Positions 1 to 7,952 of a stretch of 64,000 bases of DNA are shown one piece after another. Each line of letters opens with the position of its first letter. The stretch's first letter is position 1. The position numbers and the translations under genes were made by a program. Below the pieces are notes generated by a model. That model had not been told where the DNA came from, made no database searches, and saw only the letters and a list, made by a program, of their open reading frames with translations. Origin of the DNA: Paenibacillus sp. 37 (GTDB lineage Bacteria > Bacillota > Bacilli > Paenibacillales > Paenibacillaceae); NCBI RefSeq assembly GCF_008386395.1, contig NZ_CP043762.1:434001-498000 (forward strand). The letters run 5' to 3'.

Positions 1-810
1 GGAAATTTCCTTCCACAGCCGGACCATACTGTGGATGGTGCCAGGTGTAACGGGTCCTTCCGGGTATAGTTTATACATATATTTGGTGGAACGAGTATGG
101 CTGAAGATTTCATTTAACGAAAATGAATCCATAAAAAACGGTGGATGCACATAGGTCGTAATGCTTCTGCTTTCGGCTCCAATTGGATGCGGGGTCTGTT
201 CAGCTTCAATGCCTAAACTGGCGAAAAAGTCTTGAAGGTGGAACAGCGTACGACTATTTGCTCGACTGGAACCCATGTGAATTTTTCTCTTCAAGCCTTT
301 GACGATAGATTTCAGGAGAGTAGCAGCAGCCGGGTCAAATTTAGTAGCTGCATAGTATGTCGAGAAGCTGATCACTTCTATGCGATCTCTAACTGCATCG
401 AGACTTTCTTGAACAAGCATGTTCGAGCCTATGCCCGGAGAGATGAGAATGATTCGTTTAACCTCAAGCCTGTAATCCAGCTTTAATTCACGGATGACAT
501 CAACGTAGCTGTGACAGGGAACACACAAAACAATGGTTTGCCAATCATCTTCTATCGTGTCGAATCCTGCATAAAACCTGTCCAGGCGGGCAGTTGCCGA
601 AAGATGTCTGGCACGTTCGACCAGAACCTCTGTGGATACGTGGAATTCGTGCTCTTCAAGCTCCGTTAGAAGTCGCTCTGCGTGTATTCCCTTCCGGTTC
701 GCCACACCGATCCGATGAGACCAACCTTTGGACAGATCCACGGCAACATGAATACCCGCCGGGCCTCCACCAACAATCAATACATTGCCTAGAGCCGATG
801 TTTCTTGCAT
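1..810 (-). CDS. cntM: Staphylopine/bacillopaline-type opine dehydrogenase CntM (partial, C-terminus outside window)
   Basis: The minus strand encodes 270 residues from an ATG at 810, and the gene runs off the left edge. The N-terminus carries a Rossmann dinucleotide motif (VLIVGGGPAGIH, about residues 10-21), followed by an N-R-K basic stretch and later an SPGIGSN segment typical of the opine dehydrogenase fold. The family condenses the CntL product with a 2-oxo acid, using NAD(P)H, to give a nicotianamine-like metallophore. It starts 14 bp after the cntL stop, so the two are one operon. Whether it uses pyruvate or 2-oxoglutarate cannot be told from the visible part. CntM proteins are usually a little over 400 residues, so about a third is missing. 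No histidine racemase gene (cntK) is visible next to it. Confidence 0.85.
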   Translation of the reverse strand, partial: MQETSALGNVLIVGGGPAGIHVAVDLSKGWSHRIGVANRKGIHAERLLTELEEHEFHVSTEVLVERARHLSATARLDRFYAGFDTIEDDWQTIVLCVPCHSYVDVIRELKLDYRLEVKRIILISPGIGSNMLVQESLDAVRDRIEVISFSTYYAATKFDPAAATLLKSIVKGLKRKIHMGSSRANSRTLFHLQDFFASLGIEAEQTPHPIGAESRSITTYVHPPFFMDSFSLNEIFSHTRSTKYMYKLYPEGPVTPGTIHSMVRLWKEIS

Positions 811-824
811 CTTGTCCAATCTCC

Positions 825-1631
825 TCACCTTCCCTGTATGACACTGTGCTTCGGTTCAATAATCATTGTTTCATAGAAGCCTTTCCCTGCAGAAATCGAA
901 GTTTTTTGCCAATCGTCAGACAATTCCTCTTCAACCGGGTAATTAAAAAGTGATTTCAGTCCATTACCATAGCGCATCAAGATTCGGGTGTCGGGTTGAA
1001 TTCTTCCTTTGAGATCATTCAAGATATCCAGTTTGTTGCGAACTAGAGAGGCAATGACGATATGTGTTGCTTCACTCACAAAAGACAACTCCTCGATCGG
1101 TTTTCCAGAGAAAACAATTCTGTCGGCAAGTCCCCAGGTATCGGCTACTTTTCTCCCCTTTTCAACAGCCTCTGGATCGATATCCAGACATACAATTTCT
1201 GCACCCGTTTCATGAGCAATGGTCAATGCGGAGAGAGGAAATGCACCTGAACCAATAAAAAGAACTTTGGAGCGTTGATCAAGCTGGAAATCCCGAAGCT
1301 CGCTTCGGACGGATGTGGAGAGTATTTCGATATACTCACTCACATTCAAACGATTCTCAATCGCAAGAGCAGATTGATACTTTTCCATTTCACATAACGC
1401 TTGCACAGATGTTTCGCGAAGTTGCGTGCCATATAACTGGATTTCCTCCTGACTTCCCCACGCAAGCCACTGTCTGTCGTTCTCCTCCAACGTCATAAAT
1501 TGACAAAGCGAATCCAGCTTCAGTTGTAAAAGATCGAAACACTCTTCATGTTCCTTGGCATAGGCATTTAATTGCTTAATCTCATATTCAAGTGATCTCA
1601 AGGAAAGTAAGAAGGCATATTTACTTTTCAA
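825..1631 (-). CDS. cntL: Nicotianamine synthase-like aminobutanoyltransferase CntL
   Basis: CntL transfers the aminobutanoyl group of S-adenosylmethionine to histidine in metallophore synthesis. The protein has an all-helical N-terminal region followed by a SAM-binding Rossmann core (VLFIGSGAFPLSAL, then the acidic end VCLDIDPEAVEKG), as in nicotianamine synthase-like proteins. An upstream ATG at 1667 exists, but a clean GGAGG lies 7 bases before a TTG at 1631, which gives MKSKYAFLLS and is preferred. It heads the operon with cntM. A TAGCT-type inverted repeat shared with the iron-uptake genes lies about 125 bp upstream. The pairing with CntM makes the assignment firm. The choice between D- and L-histidine is not visible. 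Confidence 0.85.
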   Translation of the reverse strand: MKSKYAFLLSLRSLEYEIKQLNAYAKEHEECFDLLQLKLDSLCQFMTLEENDRQWLAWGSQEEIQLYGTQLRETSVQALCEMEKYQSALAIENRLNVSEYIEILSTSVRSELRDFQLDQRSKVLFIGSGAFPLSALTIAHETGAEIVCLDIDPEAVEKGRKVADTWGLADRIVFSGKPIEELSFVSEATHIVIASLVRNKLDILNDLKGRIQPDTRILMRYGNGLKSLFNYPVEEELSDDWQKTSISAGKGFYETMIIEPKHSVIQGR

Positions 1632-1757
1632 TGTATTTCCTCCGTTCTGGATTAGAAACATCATCAATCCCTATTCATTGGAGTATAAACAGAGTTGCAA
1701 ATAAAGCGCTATCATTATGCTATTCATAGTGTACATAAAAAGATATTTTTTCCATAT

Positions 1758-1776
1758 AGCTCAATCTAGCTATAGT
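1758..1776 (-). promoter_or_regulatory. Inverted repeat ATAGCT-N6-AGCTAT upstream of cntL
   Basis: On the minus strand this reads CTATAGCTAGATTGAGCTAT. It resembles sites at about 3066-3082, 6149-6166 and 12893-12911, all upstream of minus-strand operons for metal handling or redox control. It is probably a regulator-binding site; the regulator is unknown. Confidence 0.45.
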
Positions 1777-1915
1777 GATAGTCGTTTTGTGTCTAATTTG
1801 TGAGATCAAAGCAGATTGCAATGCTTTCTAACATATTAATACATAAATATCCAGCATGCTGCTCTGTGTCAATACATCTTCTCAAATAGAGATACATTGT
1901 GATATTACACAAGTT

Positions 1916-1952
1916 AAAAAGTCCGCAGCCGCTAATATAGCGGTTACGGACT
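1916..1952 (-). terminator. Terminator after the binding-protein pseudogene
   Basis: The arms AGTCCGCAGCCGCT and AGCGGTTACGGACT (1920-1933 and 1939-1952) pair with two mismatches around a 5-base loop. On the minus strand the stem is followed by a run of T. The stretch 1632-1915 otherwise holds only the cntL promoter region. Confidence 0.75.
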
Positions 1953-1969
1953 CTCATCAGTACATATTT

Positions 1970-2984
1970 TTATTTTTTCGCTGGATCTGGCGAATACACC
2001 AGTTGCTTCATTTACTTTACTGATTCTGACACTTTCAAGCCGGGATTTGTAACAAACATGGAAGGCGGCAAAACATGGAGGCGGTCCGATTTCACCGCTT
2101 GCAACGAACTCCAGGCTGGATTGCTCTCCAATTGGGTTTCGATCATGCGTTGCCCATCCTCATCCATCCCATGAACCACGAAGAAGAGGTAGTCTGGGTT
2201 CAGTTCAACCAGCTTTTCCATACTGAAGGGTACTGAACTTGGCATTTTGCCAGAAGGAAGATTTTCAGCAATGTTCTTCATGTGTAGCGTCTCCGCAATA
2301 TCCAGCGCGATACTGGTCGATTTTTGCATAGACGCAGTGTTCATCATCAGGGTTATGATTGCATAAGACGGCTTGTTCGCTGATAAATCTGTTGTGAGAG
2401 CGTCAAGTTTCGCATCCATGTCTGTAATCGCAATTTCAGCCTCCTGTTCTTTGCCGATGATCTGTCCGAACAACTTGGCATTACTGCGAATGTCCTCAAT
2501 GGACTTCACCGTCAAAATGGCGAATGGGATGCCAGCATCAGCGAAAGTATCGGACAGATCCTTGTGAAAGAGCGGTTGACCGATGACCAGATCAGGTTTT
2601 AATTGGAGGACTTCCTCCAGATTGATGCTGTTAATCAGGCCAAGTTGCTTCACATCTGCTGCTTCAGCAGGAATAGCAACACCAGCTGATGTTGCTATTC
2701 CAATGGCTTCGCCGCCAACCTGATAGAACAATTCAGTTAGTTCGTTGTTCAGAATAACGATGCGTTCAGGTTTTTTCTCCAAGGTGACTGTGGAACCATT
2801 CAGATCTTGAAAAGTGAGATAGGGGCTGGCAGCTTGTTCCGAATCCCCTGTATTTGTCTCATTCTGCTGCTTGTCCCCCGCAGCCGGGCTGGATGAAACC
2901 TGCTCCTGCTGCGCGTCTGTGCCACAAGCAGCAGTCAAGCTAAGTAAGGCCGCAATCCAGATGATAACAATCGATTTTTTCTAT
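1970..2984 (-). pseudogene. Broken siderophore-type substrate-binding lipoprotein (FecB/FhuD class)
   Basis: The open frame encodes a periplasmic-binding-type lipoprotein clearly paralogous to the intact gene at 5018-5998 (shared YLTF.D..G.TVTL, ERIVILN, LKPDLVIGQ, SNPAWSSL). Two lesions are visible. At the start the minus strand reads ATAG where ATG would give a perfect lipoprotein signal peptide (MKKSIVIIW...LTAAC) behind a GGGGA ribosome site, so one base at about 2982 is inserted in the start codon. Near the end, TAA at 2012-2014 interrupts the frame where the paralogue has a tyrosine codon, and 13 more in-frame codons follow to a second stop at 1970. Translation from inside the frame would give a protein with no signal peptide. 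Two sequencing errors would also explain this. Confidence 0.7.
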
Positions 2985-3065
2985 GTAAATCCCCATCTTT
3001 TTATATTCCAGATATGAGGCATAAATTCTATCTTATCGTATATAAAACATATTCCTGAGAAAAGG

Positions 3066-3082
3066 CTCATTCGAGCTATATA
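3066..3082 (-). promoter_or_regulatory. Inverted repeat ATAGCTC-N4-GAGCC upstream of the broken binding-protein gene
   Basis: The minus strand reads ATAGCTCGAATGAGCC, the same type of element as at 6149-6166 and 12893-12911. It lies about 85 bp upstream of the destroyed start codon, so the promoter region is kept although the gene is broken. Confidence 0.45.
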
Positions 3083-3172
3083 GCTGCCCAAAACGTGAAC
3101 ATCCTGTGATGGTTGCCGTTGCTCCAGACGTATATGCACTTTAAAACCTATCGCGAATTAAAATACAATGAT

Positions 3173-3219
3173 AAACACAAAACAATCTCTGATTTTTATT
3201 CAGAGATTGTTTTGTGTTT
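3173..3219 (-). terminator. Strong terminator of the iron-uptake operon
   Basis: Two perfect 20-bp arms (3173-3192 and 3200-3219) surround a 7-base loop just after the ATPase stop codon. The stem ends in A/T-rich sequence on both sides, so it may work in both directions. Confidence 0.85.
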
Positions 3220-3221
3220 AT

Positions 3222-4007
3222 TTATTCGTTGAATAGTTGAAAGTTATAGACAGAGATCGATTCATTATCAGAAGAAATATCTATTTCAGCATCAACTTTA
3301 AAAACATCACGTAACATTTTTGGTGTAATAACATTTTGAGGAGCACCATGGTCATAAAGTTCTCCAGCTTGAAGCACAATGATTTGATCAGAGATCATGG
3401 CTGCCTGATTAATATCATGTAGCACCAAGATGATTGTAATGCCCTGTTCGATATTTAAGCGTTTAATCAGTTCAATGATTTCAAGTTGGTGGTGGATGTC
3501 TAGATAGGACGTAGGCTCATCTAATAACAAAACAGCAGGTTGTTGAGCCAGTGTCATTGCAATCCATGCCCGCTGGCGCTCCCCCCCAGACAAACGATCT
3601 ACTGTTCTTTCTGCTAAATCCACTAAATGAGTAAGTGCGATGGCTTGATCAACTATGGCATGATCTTCTTGATTGAATCGTTCGAATTTCCTCTTATGAG
3701 GGAAACGGCCATACTCTACGAGTTGCCTAACCGTAACCTCGGGATTACTTTCATGAACTTGCATTAAAAAAGCTAATTCTCTAGCAAATGCTTTCCTGCT
3801 CCATGTATTGATTTCGCTATTCTTAAATAAAATCTTTCCATCCGTAGTCTGAATTTGCTTTCCCAGCGCCTTTAAAAGTGTACTTTTACCACAGCCATTG
3901 GGTCCAAGAATACTGTGGATCTTTCCTGCTTCAAACTGAAGATTTAGAGCCGAAATGACCTCATTTTCATGATATCCAATATGAACATTCTTTGTCTCCA
4001 GTGTCAT
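3222..4007 (-). CDS. ABC transporter ATPase, ferric siderophore/iron-dicitrate type
   Basis: This 261-residue cytoplasmic ATPase powers uptake through the neighbouring permease. It has Walker A GPNGCGKST (about 34-42), a Q-loop region (LMQVHES), the signature LSGGERQRA, Walker B AVLLLDEPT and the switch histidine in VLHDINQ. Length and sequence fit the FecE/FhuC/YusV class that serves siderophore transporters. The start overlaps the permease stop by 4 bases (ATGA), so the genes are translationally coupled. The substrate is not readable; ferric siderophores are usual for the family. The order on the minus strand is binding protein, one permease, ATPase. Confidence 0.9.
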   Translation of the reverse strand: MTLETKNVHIGYHENEVISALNLQFEAGKIHSILGPNGCGKSTLLKALGKQIQTTDGKILFKNSEINTWSRKAFARELAFLMQVHESNPEVTVRQLVEYGRFPHKRKFERFNQEDHAIVDQAIALTHLVDLAERTVDRLSGGERQRAWIAMTLAQQPAVLLLDEPTSYLDIHHQLEIIELIKRLNIEQGITIILVLHDINQAAMISDQIIVLQAGELYDHGAPQNVITPKMLRDVFKVDAEIDISSDNESISVYNFQLFNE

Positions 4008-5011
4008 ATCGTTCTCTTCTTTCGTAACAAATATAAGAAAAATGGAGCGCCTATCACACCCATAATAATACCCACTGGCAGCTCAATTGGTGCGAAGGCA
4101 ACACGGCCAATGGTGTCCGATAAACACAGAACGGTCACTCCCAGCAGCGCTGAAGCAGGCAGCAATATCCGATAATCATTCCCCACAAGAATCCTTGCAG
4201 CATGAGGAACAATTAAGCCAACAAACCCGAGTAGACCCACAATACTTATAGCACTGGCAGCAAGGAGCGCGCTTATAGCAATAAACCATAAACGATAGCC
4301 CTCCGTGTTTAGTCCCAGTGATCTTGATTCTGCATCGCCGAGTAACAGTACATTCATACGTTGGGCGCTTAACAATGCCAATATTAATCCAATAATGCTG
4401 TAAGGAATGATCGTCTCCACATGCCCCCAGCTTTTTGCGGATAGACTTCCTACCATAAAGGAAACCGCTCCTTGTATGCGGTCACTATAAAATGTATACA
4501 GTGCTGAGACTCCAGAATTTAAAAAAGCAGAAGCTGCAACTCCAGCAAGAATAATCCTCATAGGAGATACGCCCTTGTCCCAAGCGAGCAAATAGATCAA
4601 TAAGGCTGATGTCAATGCTCCAACAAATGCAACAGGTACTAACAAATGTGAGAAGGCAGGGAAGACCAGTAGCATGGTTGTCCCAAATAAACCTGCACCG
4701 GAGGAAACACCGATAATATGGGGATCAGCCATAGGGTTACGCATAACCCCTTGTAATAATGCACCGGAAAGAGCTAAATTAATGCCTACAAAAACGGCTA
4801 CAAGTGTACGTGGCAGTCTAATATTCCATATAATCGTGTAGTAGTCCGAATCTGTGTTGCCAAGTAAAACACTTAAAATGGACCGTACATCTACAGAAAC
4901 AGCTCCAAAAGCTAAACTGATTATGACGCTAAGTATAGCGAAGATCATAAAAAGTCCAATAATGAAGAGTTTCCAGCTCTTCCTGTTTTTTAACTGATTA
5001 TTCTCAATCAT
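4004..5011 (-). CDS. FecCD-family iron-siderophore permease
   Basis: The protein is a 335-residue integral membrane permease with about nine or ten hydrophobic segments and the FecCD/BtuC hallmark blocks RLPRTLVAVFVG, LSGALLQGVMRNPMADPHIIGVSSGAG and GLLGFVGLIVPHAAR. Only one permease gene is present, so the channel is probably a homodimer, unlike operons with a FecC plus FecD pair. It starts 6 bp after the binding-protein stop. It should move a metal chelate from the binding protein into the cytoplasm, using the ATPase encoded downstream. The bacillopaline genes nearby raise the question of a shared role, although known staphylopine importers belong to the oligopeptide class. Confidence 0.9.
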   Translation of the reverse strand: MIENNQLKNRKSWKLFIIGLFMIFAILSVIISLAFGAVSVDVRSILSVLLGNTDSDYYTIIWNIRLPRTLVAVFVGINLALSGALLQGVMRNPMADPHIIGVSSGAGLFGTTMLLVFPAFSHLLVPVAFVGALTSALLIYLLAWDKGVSPMRIILAGVAASAFLNSGVSALYTFYSDRIQGAVSFMVGSLSAKSWGHVETIIPYSIIGLILALLSAQRMNVLLLGDAESRSLGLNTEGYRLWFIAISALLAASAISIVGLLGFVGLIVPHAARILVGNDYRILLPASALLGVTVLCLSDTIGRVAFAPIELPVGIIMGVIGAPFFLYLLRKKRTI

Positions 5012-5017
5012 AAATAT

Positions 5018-5998
5018 CTAATTCGTTTGACTTGGAGTGATCAAGTCTGCCATATATTTATAGGATTCGGCAACATCAACACCAGGAGCCATTACAAATT
5101 TATCTTTTGGAAGAAAATACATTTGATCATTTGAAATGGCTGAAAGTGAGCTCCAGGCTGGATTTGATTTGAAATTGTTTTCGATCATTTCTTTAGCTTC
5201 ATCATTCGTTGTGTGGGAAAGAATAAAGAGATAATCCGGATTGATCATCACCATCTCTTCCATACTAAACGGGATATATCCGGCAAAAGCTTCGCCATCT
5301 ATGGATACTGTTGCATTACGCAGTTTTAACTGATCTGCAATATCTATTGCTATTGTTGAACTCTGTTCAACATATGCAGTGTCTCCCATAACGGTTAGTA
5401 TGGCATAAGTAGGCATTTCTTGTTCATCTGGAATCTGCTCGATAACTTGATTGATCTCTGAGTTCATCTTATTTACAAGCTCTTCCGCTTTTGGTTCATT
5501 ACCTGTAATTTTCCCCATCAAAATCGTATTCTGTTTTATGTCTTCAATAGATTGGGTGTTAAGATTTGCTAAAGGGATATTAGCTTCTTTGAAAGTTTCT
5601 CTGAATTTACCATGGTCAAAGCGCTGGCCAATCACCAAATCAGGCTTTAACTCTAATACCTTTTCCATATTAACTTCGTGCATAAAACCTACTTTCGGTA
5701 CTTTTATCGCTTCTTTAGGCGGTTCAATGTTAAAGGGAGTCGGAACACCGACTGCTTTCCCTCCAACTTGATAGAAGGAGTAAAGAACTTGCTCATTCAA
5801 GATCACAATATTTTGAGGTTTATCCTGGAGTGTAACGGTTTCCCCGTCAAAGTCTTTAAAAGTTAGATAAGGTTCAGATGGTTGATTAATAGTAACTTCC
5901 TCTCTGTTGCTCTCTTGTTGTTGTGAAGTATTTTGACAACCACTTACAATTACCAGCATGATTAAAATAAAGACTGTAAATTTAAATCGATCCTTCAT
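5018..5998 (-). CDS. Siderophore-type substrate-binding lipoprotein
   Basis: The 326-residue lipoprotein has a short basic N-terminus, a hydrophobic stretch and a lipobox ending in SGC at about residues 19-21. The mature part has the two-lobed FecB/FhuD fold signatures IVILNEQVLYSFYQVGG, LELKPDLVIGQ and NPDYLFILSH. An AAAGGGG ribosome site sits upstream of the ATG. It is the intact paralogue of the broken gene at 1970-2984 and keeps the complete C-terminus (ESYKYMADLI). It heads the operon with permease and ATPase. No clear Fur box was found. Instead a GGCTC-N4-GAGCT repeat lies about 150 bp upstream, shared with three other promoters in the window. Confidence 0.9.
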   Translation of the reverse strand: MKDRFKFTVFILIMLVIVSGCQNTSQQQESNREEVTINQPSEPYLTFKDFDGETVTLQDKPQNIVILNEQVLYSFYQVGGKAVGVPTPFNIEPPKEAIKVPKVGFMHEVNMEKVLELKPDLVIGQRFDHGKFRETFKEANIPLANLNTQSIEDIKQNTILMGKITGNEPKAEELVNKMNSEINQVIEQIPDEQEMPTYAILTVMGDTAYVEQSSTIAIDIADQLKLRNATVSIDGEAFAGYIPFSMEEMVMINPDYLFILSHTTNDEAKEMIENNFKSNPAWSSLSAISNDQMYFLPKDKFVMAPGVDVAESYKYMADLITPSQTN

Positions 5999-6053
5999 CA
6001 GTTTTGTCCCCTTTTTAGATCTTTTTTCTTAAAGCCGTATTATCCCTGGTTCA

Positions 6054-6130
6054 CACTTTAACTATGATGGCTTGTCTGCTACTAGCCGCTTCATCTACGA
6101 GGAAGCCTTCTTTCTCACATTTAAATAAGC
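6054..6130 (-). pseudogene. Short response-regulator fragment
   Basis: The minus strand encodes CEKEGFLVDEAASSRQAI. This closely matches LEKEGFIVDEASSGGQAI near the N-terminus of the ResD-like regulator at 12081-12812, and DNA similarity spans about 55 bp. It has no receiver core and no start. It looks like a leftover of a duplicated promoter and 5' gene segment, because the adjacent sequence at 6149-6215 also resembles the region upstream of that regulator. Confidence 0.5.
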
Positions 6131-6148
6131 TTATCCTTAGATTTATAA

Positions 6149-6166
6149 TAGATGAATGGCTCAGTT
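6149..6166 (-). promoter_or_regulatory. Inverted repeat ATAGCTC-N4-GAGCCAT
   Basis: The minus strand reads ATAGCTCAACTGAGCCAT. The site lies 150 bp upstream of the intact binding-protein start. It is nearly identical in form to the site at 12893-12911 upstream of the ResD-like regulator. Confidence 0.5.
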
Positions 6167-6261
6167 GAGCTATTCGAGGGAGACAAAATGGTATAATTTC
6201 AAACAATTTGTGAACCTGGTTCTTATACCTGAAAAAAGCTCTCTTTATACATGATTTGAAT

Positions 6262-6308
6262 AAAAGATGCCCCCCAATGATGTATTTGATCATTGGGGGG
6301 CATCTTTT
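6262..6308. terminator. Perfect 20-bp inverted repeat, bidirectional terminator
   Basis: The arms at 6262-6281 and 6289-6308 are exact complements, with a GC-rich core (GCCCCCC) flanked by AAAA and TTTT and a 7-base loop. This is the classic shape of a bidirectional terminator, separating the HxlR gene from the iron-uptake operon. Confidence 0.8.
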
Positions 6309-6365
6309 AGATATCAGTTTAATTCAGATTATGAGTATAAATAATACCGGCTCCTTATAATAGGA

Positions 6366-6392
6366 AAAAAAGTCGCTATTACAGCGAATTTA
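6366..6392 (-). terminator. Terminator of the HxlR gene
   Basis: A short hairpin (TCGCT/AGCGA, loop GTAAT) is followed on the minus strand by seven T residues, 27 bp after the HxlR stop codon. Confidence 0.65.
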
Positions 6393-6418
6393 ATGGTGTT
6401 ATCTTGTGTTCAAGGTGC

Positions 6419-6742
6419 TTACATATGCTGTAGACCCCAGTTTTGCAATTGTAACAAAATCGGTGTGAGACTATGTCCTTTATCTGTTAGTGAGTATTCG
6501 ACACGAGGAGGCATTTCAGCATAAGCAACGCGGTTCACTAGCCCACCTTCTTCAAGCTCACGCAATTGACGCGTAAGTGTGCGATGTGTCACCGTGGAGA
6601 GCGATTTTTGTAGTTCGTTAAACCGTATAATATCTTTATTCAATAAATGGTACAAAATCAGAATTTTCCACTTGCCGCCGATTGCATTGACTGCAAATTC
6701 AACCGGACAAGTACTGCAATTTTCCAGTGGTTCGATCTCCAT
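6419..6742 (-). CDS. HxlR-family winged-helix regulator
   Basis: This 107-residue protein matches the HxlR/MarR-like single-domain architecture: CPVEFAVNAIGGKWKILILYHL, RFNELQKSLSTVTHRTLTRQLRELE and the wing PPRVEYSLTDKG. Cysteines at about 9 and 12 (CSTCPVEF) are at the position where several thiol- or electrophile-sensing HxlR proteins (HypR, YodB class) carry their reactive cysteine. It is divergent from an NmrA-family oxidoreductase across 144 bp, the usual layout for an HxlR repressor and its target. Sensing of quinones, aldehydes or diamide-like stress is inference from family members. Confidence 0.85.
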   Translation of the reverse strand: MEIEPLENCSTCPVEFAVNAIGGKWKILILYHLLNKDIIRFNELQKSLSTVTHRTLTRQLRELEEGGLVNRVAYAEMPPRVEYSLTDKGHSLTPILLQLQNWGLQHM

Positions 6743-6886
6743 AAGTTTACCTCCAAAAGTATCACAAGAGATACCTGATATCCCGAATGTGCGTACTTAC
6801 ATAAAGTTTGTGAGTTAGTTATTATAAATATAACATTTAGTTCGATACTGAACAAATGAATGTAACTATAAGGAGCTGTTGTATAT

Positions 6887-7771
6887 ATGGAAACGATATT
6901 AGTCTATGGAGCGTCAGGGGTACAAGGTGGAGCCGTAGCAAGATTGTTAACCTCCAAAGGGGTAGCTGTTCGCACCATTACACGTCATGACAAAAACGTA
7001 ACGGCTTTAAAAGAGCAAGGTATAGAGGCATTTGTAGGTGATCTGTCTGCACCAGAAACGTTGAAAGATGTTAACAGCGGTGTTAGTAAAGTCTTCTTGA
7101 ATATGCCAATTGAGTATGACACAGCATTAATGAAGCAGCAAATTACAAATGCCGTTGAAGCTGCGCGACAAGCGCACGTTAAATTGATCGTTGTGAATTC
7201 GAATGGATTTTTACCAGAACAGCCAACCGACACCAAAACGTTGGATGTAAAACGAGAATTGATCGAGTACGTACAACAAAGCGGTATTCCAACTATTTTG
7301 GTAAAACCCACACTCTATATGGAAAACTTCTTGATTCCGGGTCTGATCAATAATGGAATGCTCTTCTACCCTGTACCAGCAGATAAACCGATCCCATGGA
7401 TCAGCTCCGAAGACGCAGCGCAATATCATTATTATGCGCTAACCCATCCTGAGCTGGCAGGACAAGTGCTGTTAGCTCCAGGTCCGGAAGCACTTACTGG
7501 TGCAGAACTCGGCGAGCGCTTTACACAAGCGTTGGGACAAGATATAACCTTCAATTTCCTGAACTATGATGATTTTGAAACAGCTCTCTCTCCAGTAATG
7601 GGGGCGGACCAAGCAGCTGGTATTGGAGGCTTCTATCGTTGGATTGGAGCTAATATTGATTCCCTGAACTATTATGACGTGAAAGATCGCGTGGTTGTCC
7701 CTGATCTCCAACTGACCTCGCTGAAGGATTGGTTGCAACAACCGCATGTAAAAACAATTTTTGGTTCTTAA
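6887..7771 (+). CDS. NmrA-family NAD(P)-binding oxidoreductase
   Basis: This 294-residue protein starts with METILVYGASGVQGGAVARLL, the glycine-rich NAD(P)-binding motif of atypical short-chain dehydrogenases, and has the NmrA-like SNGFLP and KPTLYMENFL segments. Relatives include quinone reductases of the QorB type and NADPH-sensing regulators. An AAGGAG ribosome site precedes the ATG. It is transcribed away from the HxlR gene and ends before a strong terminator, so it is probably a single-gene unit induced by an electrophile. The substrate is unknown. Confidence 0.8.
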   Translation: METILVYGASGVQGGAVARLLTSKGVAVRTITRHDKNVTALKEQGIEAFVGDLSAPETLKDVNSGVSKVFLNMPIEYDTALMKQQITNAVEAARQAHVKLIVVNSNGFLPEQPTDTKTLDVKRELIEYVQQSGIPTILVKPTLYMENFLIPGLINNGMLFYPVPADKPIPWISSEDAAQYHYYALTHPELAGQVLLAPGPEALTGAELGERFTQALGQDITFNFLNYDDFETALSPVMGADQAAGIGGFYRWIGANIDSLNYYDVKDRVVVPDLQLTSLKDWLQQPHVKTIFGS

Positions 7772-7818
7772 GAATAGATCCAGTAACATCGCTCTAGAAT
7801 TCGTTGCAATAATACTTT

Positions 7819-7860
7819 AATCTCTCAGGGAATGTGCTATAGTACATTCCCTGAGAGATT
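7819..7860. terminator. Bidirectional terminator between the NmrA gene and copA
   Basis: Two perfect 17-bp arms (7819-7835 and 7844-7860) with an 8-base loop are followed by ATTTTAT on the plus strand. Both convergent genes could end here. Confidence 0.8.
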
Positions 7861-7952
7861 ATTTTATCAGCCACCCTACACTTTATGTTGTCTCTCTCTG
7901 AATCAGTCTTTGGAGCTACAAAACGGAATGACTCACCAGGTTATTAACGTAA

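Noticed and set aside
656..953. Open frames overlapping the cntM and cntL genes on either strand
   Set aside because: They are shadows of clear coding sequence on the minus strand.
5999..6050. Possible Fur box upstream of the iron-uptake operon
   Set aside because: No match to the GATAATGATAATCATTATC pattern was found; only a GATAAT-like -10 candidate is present.
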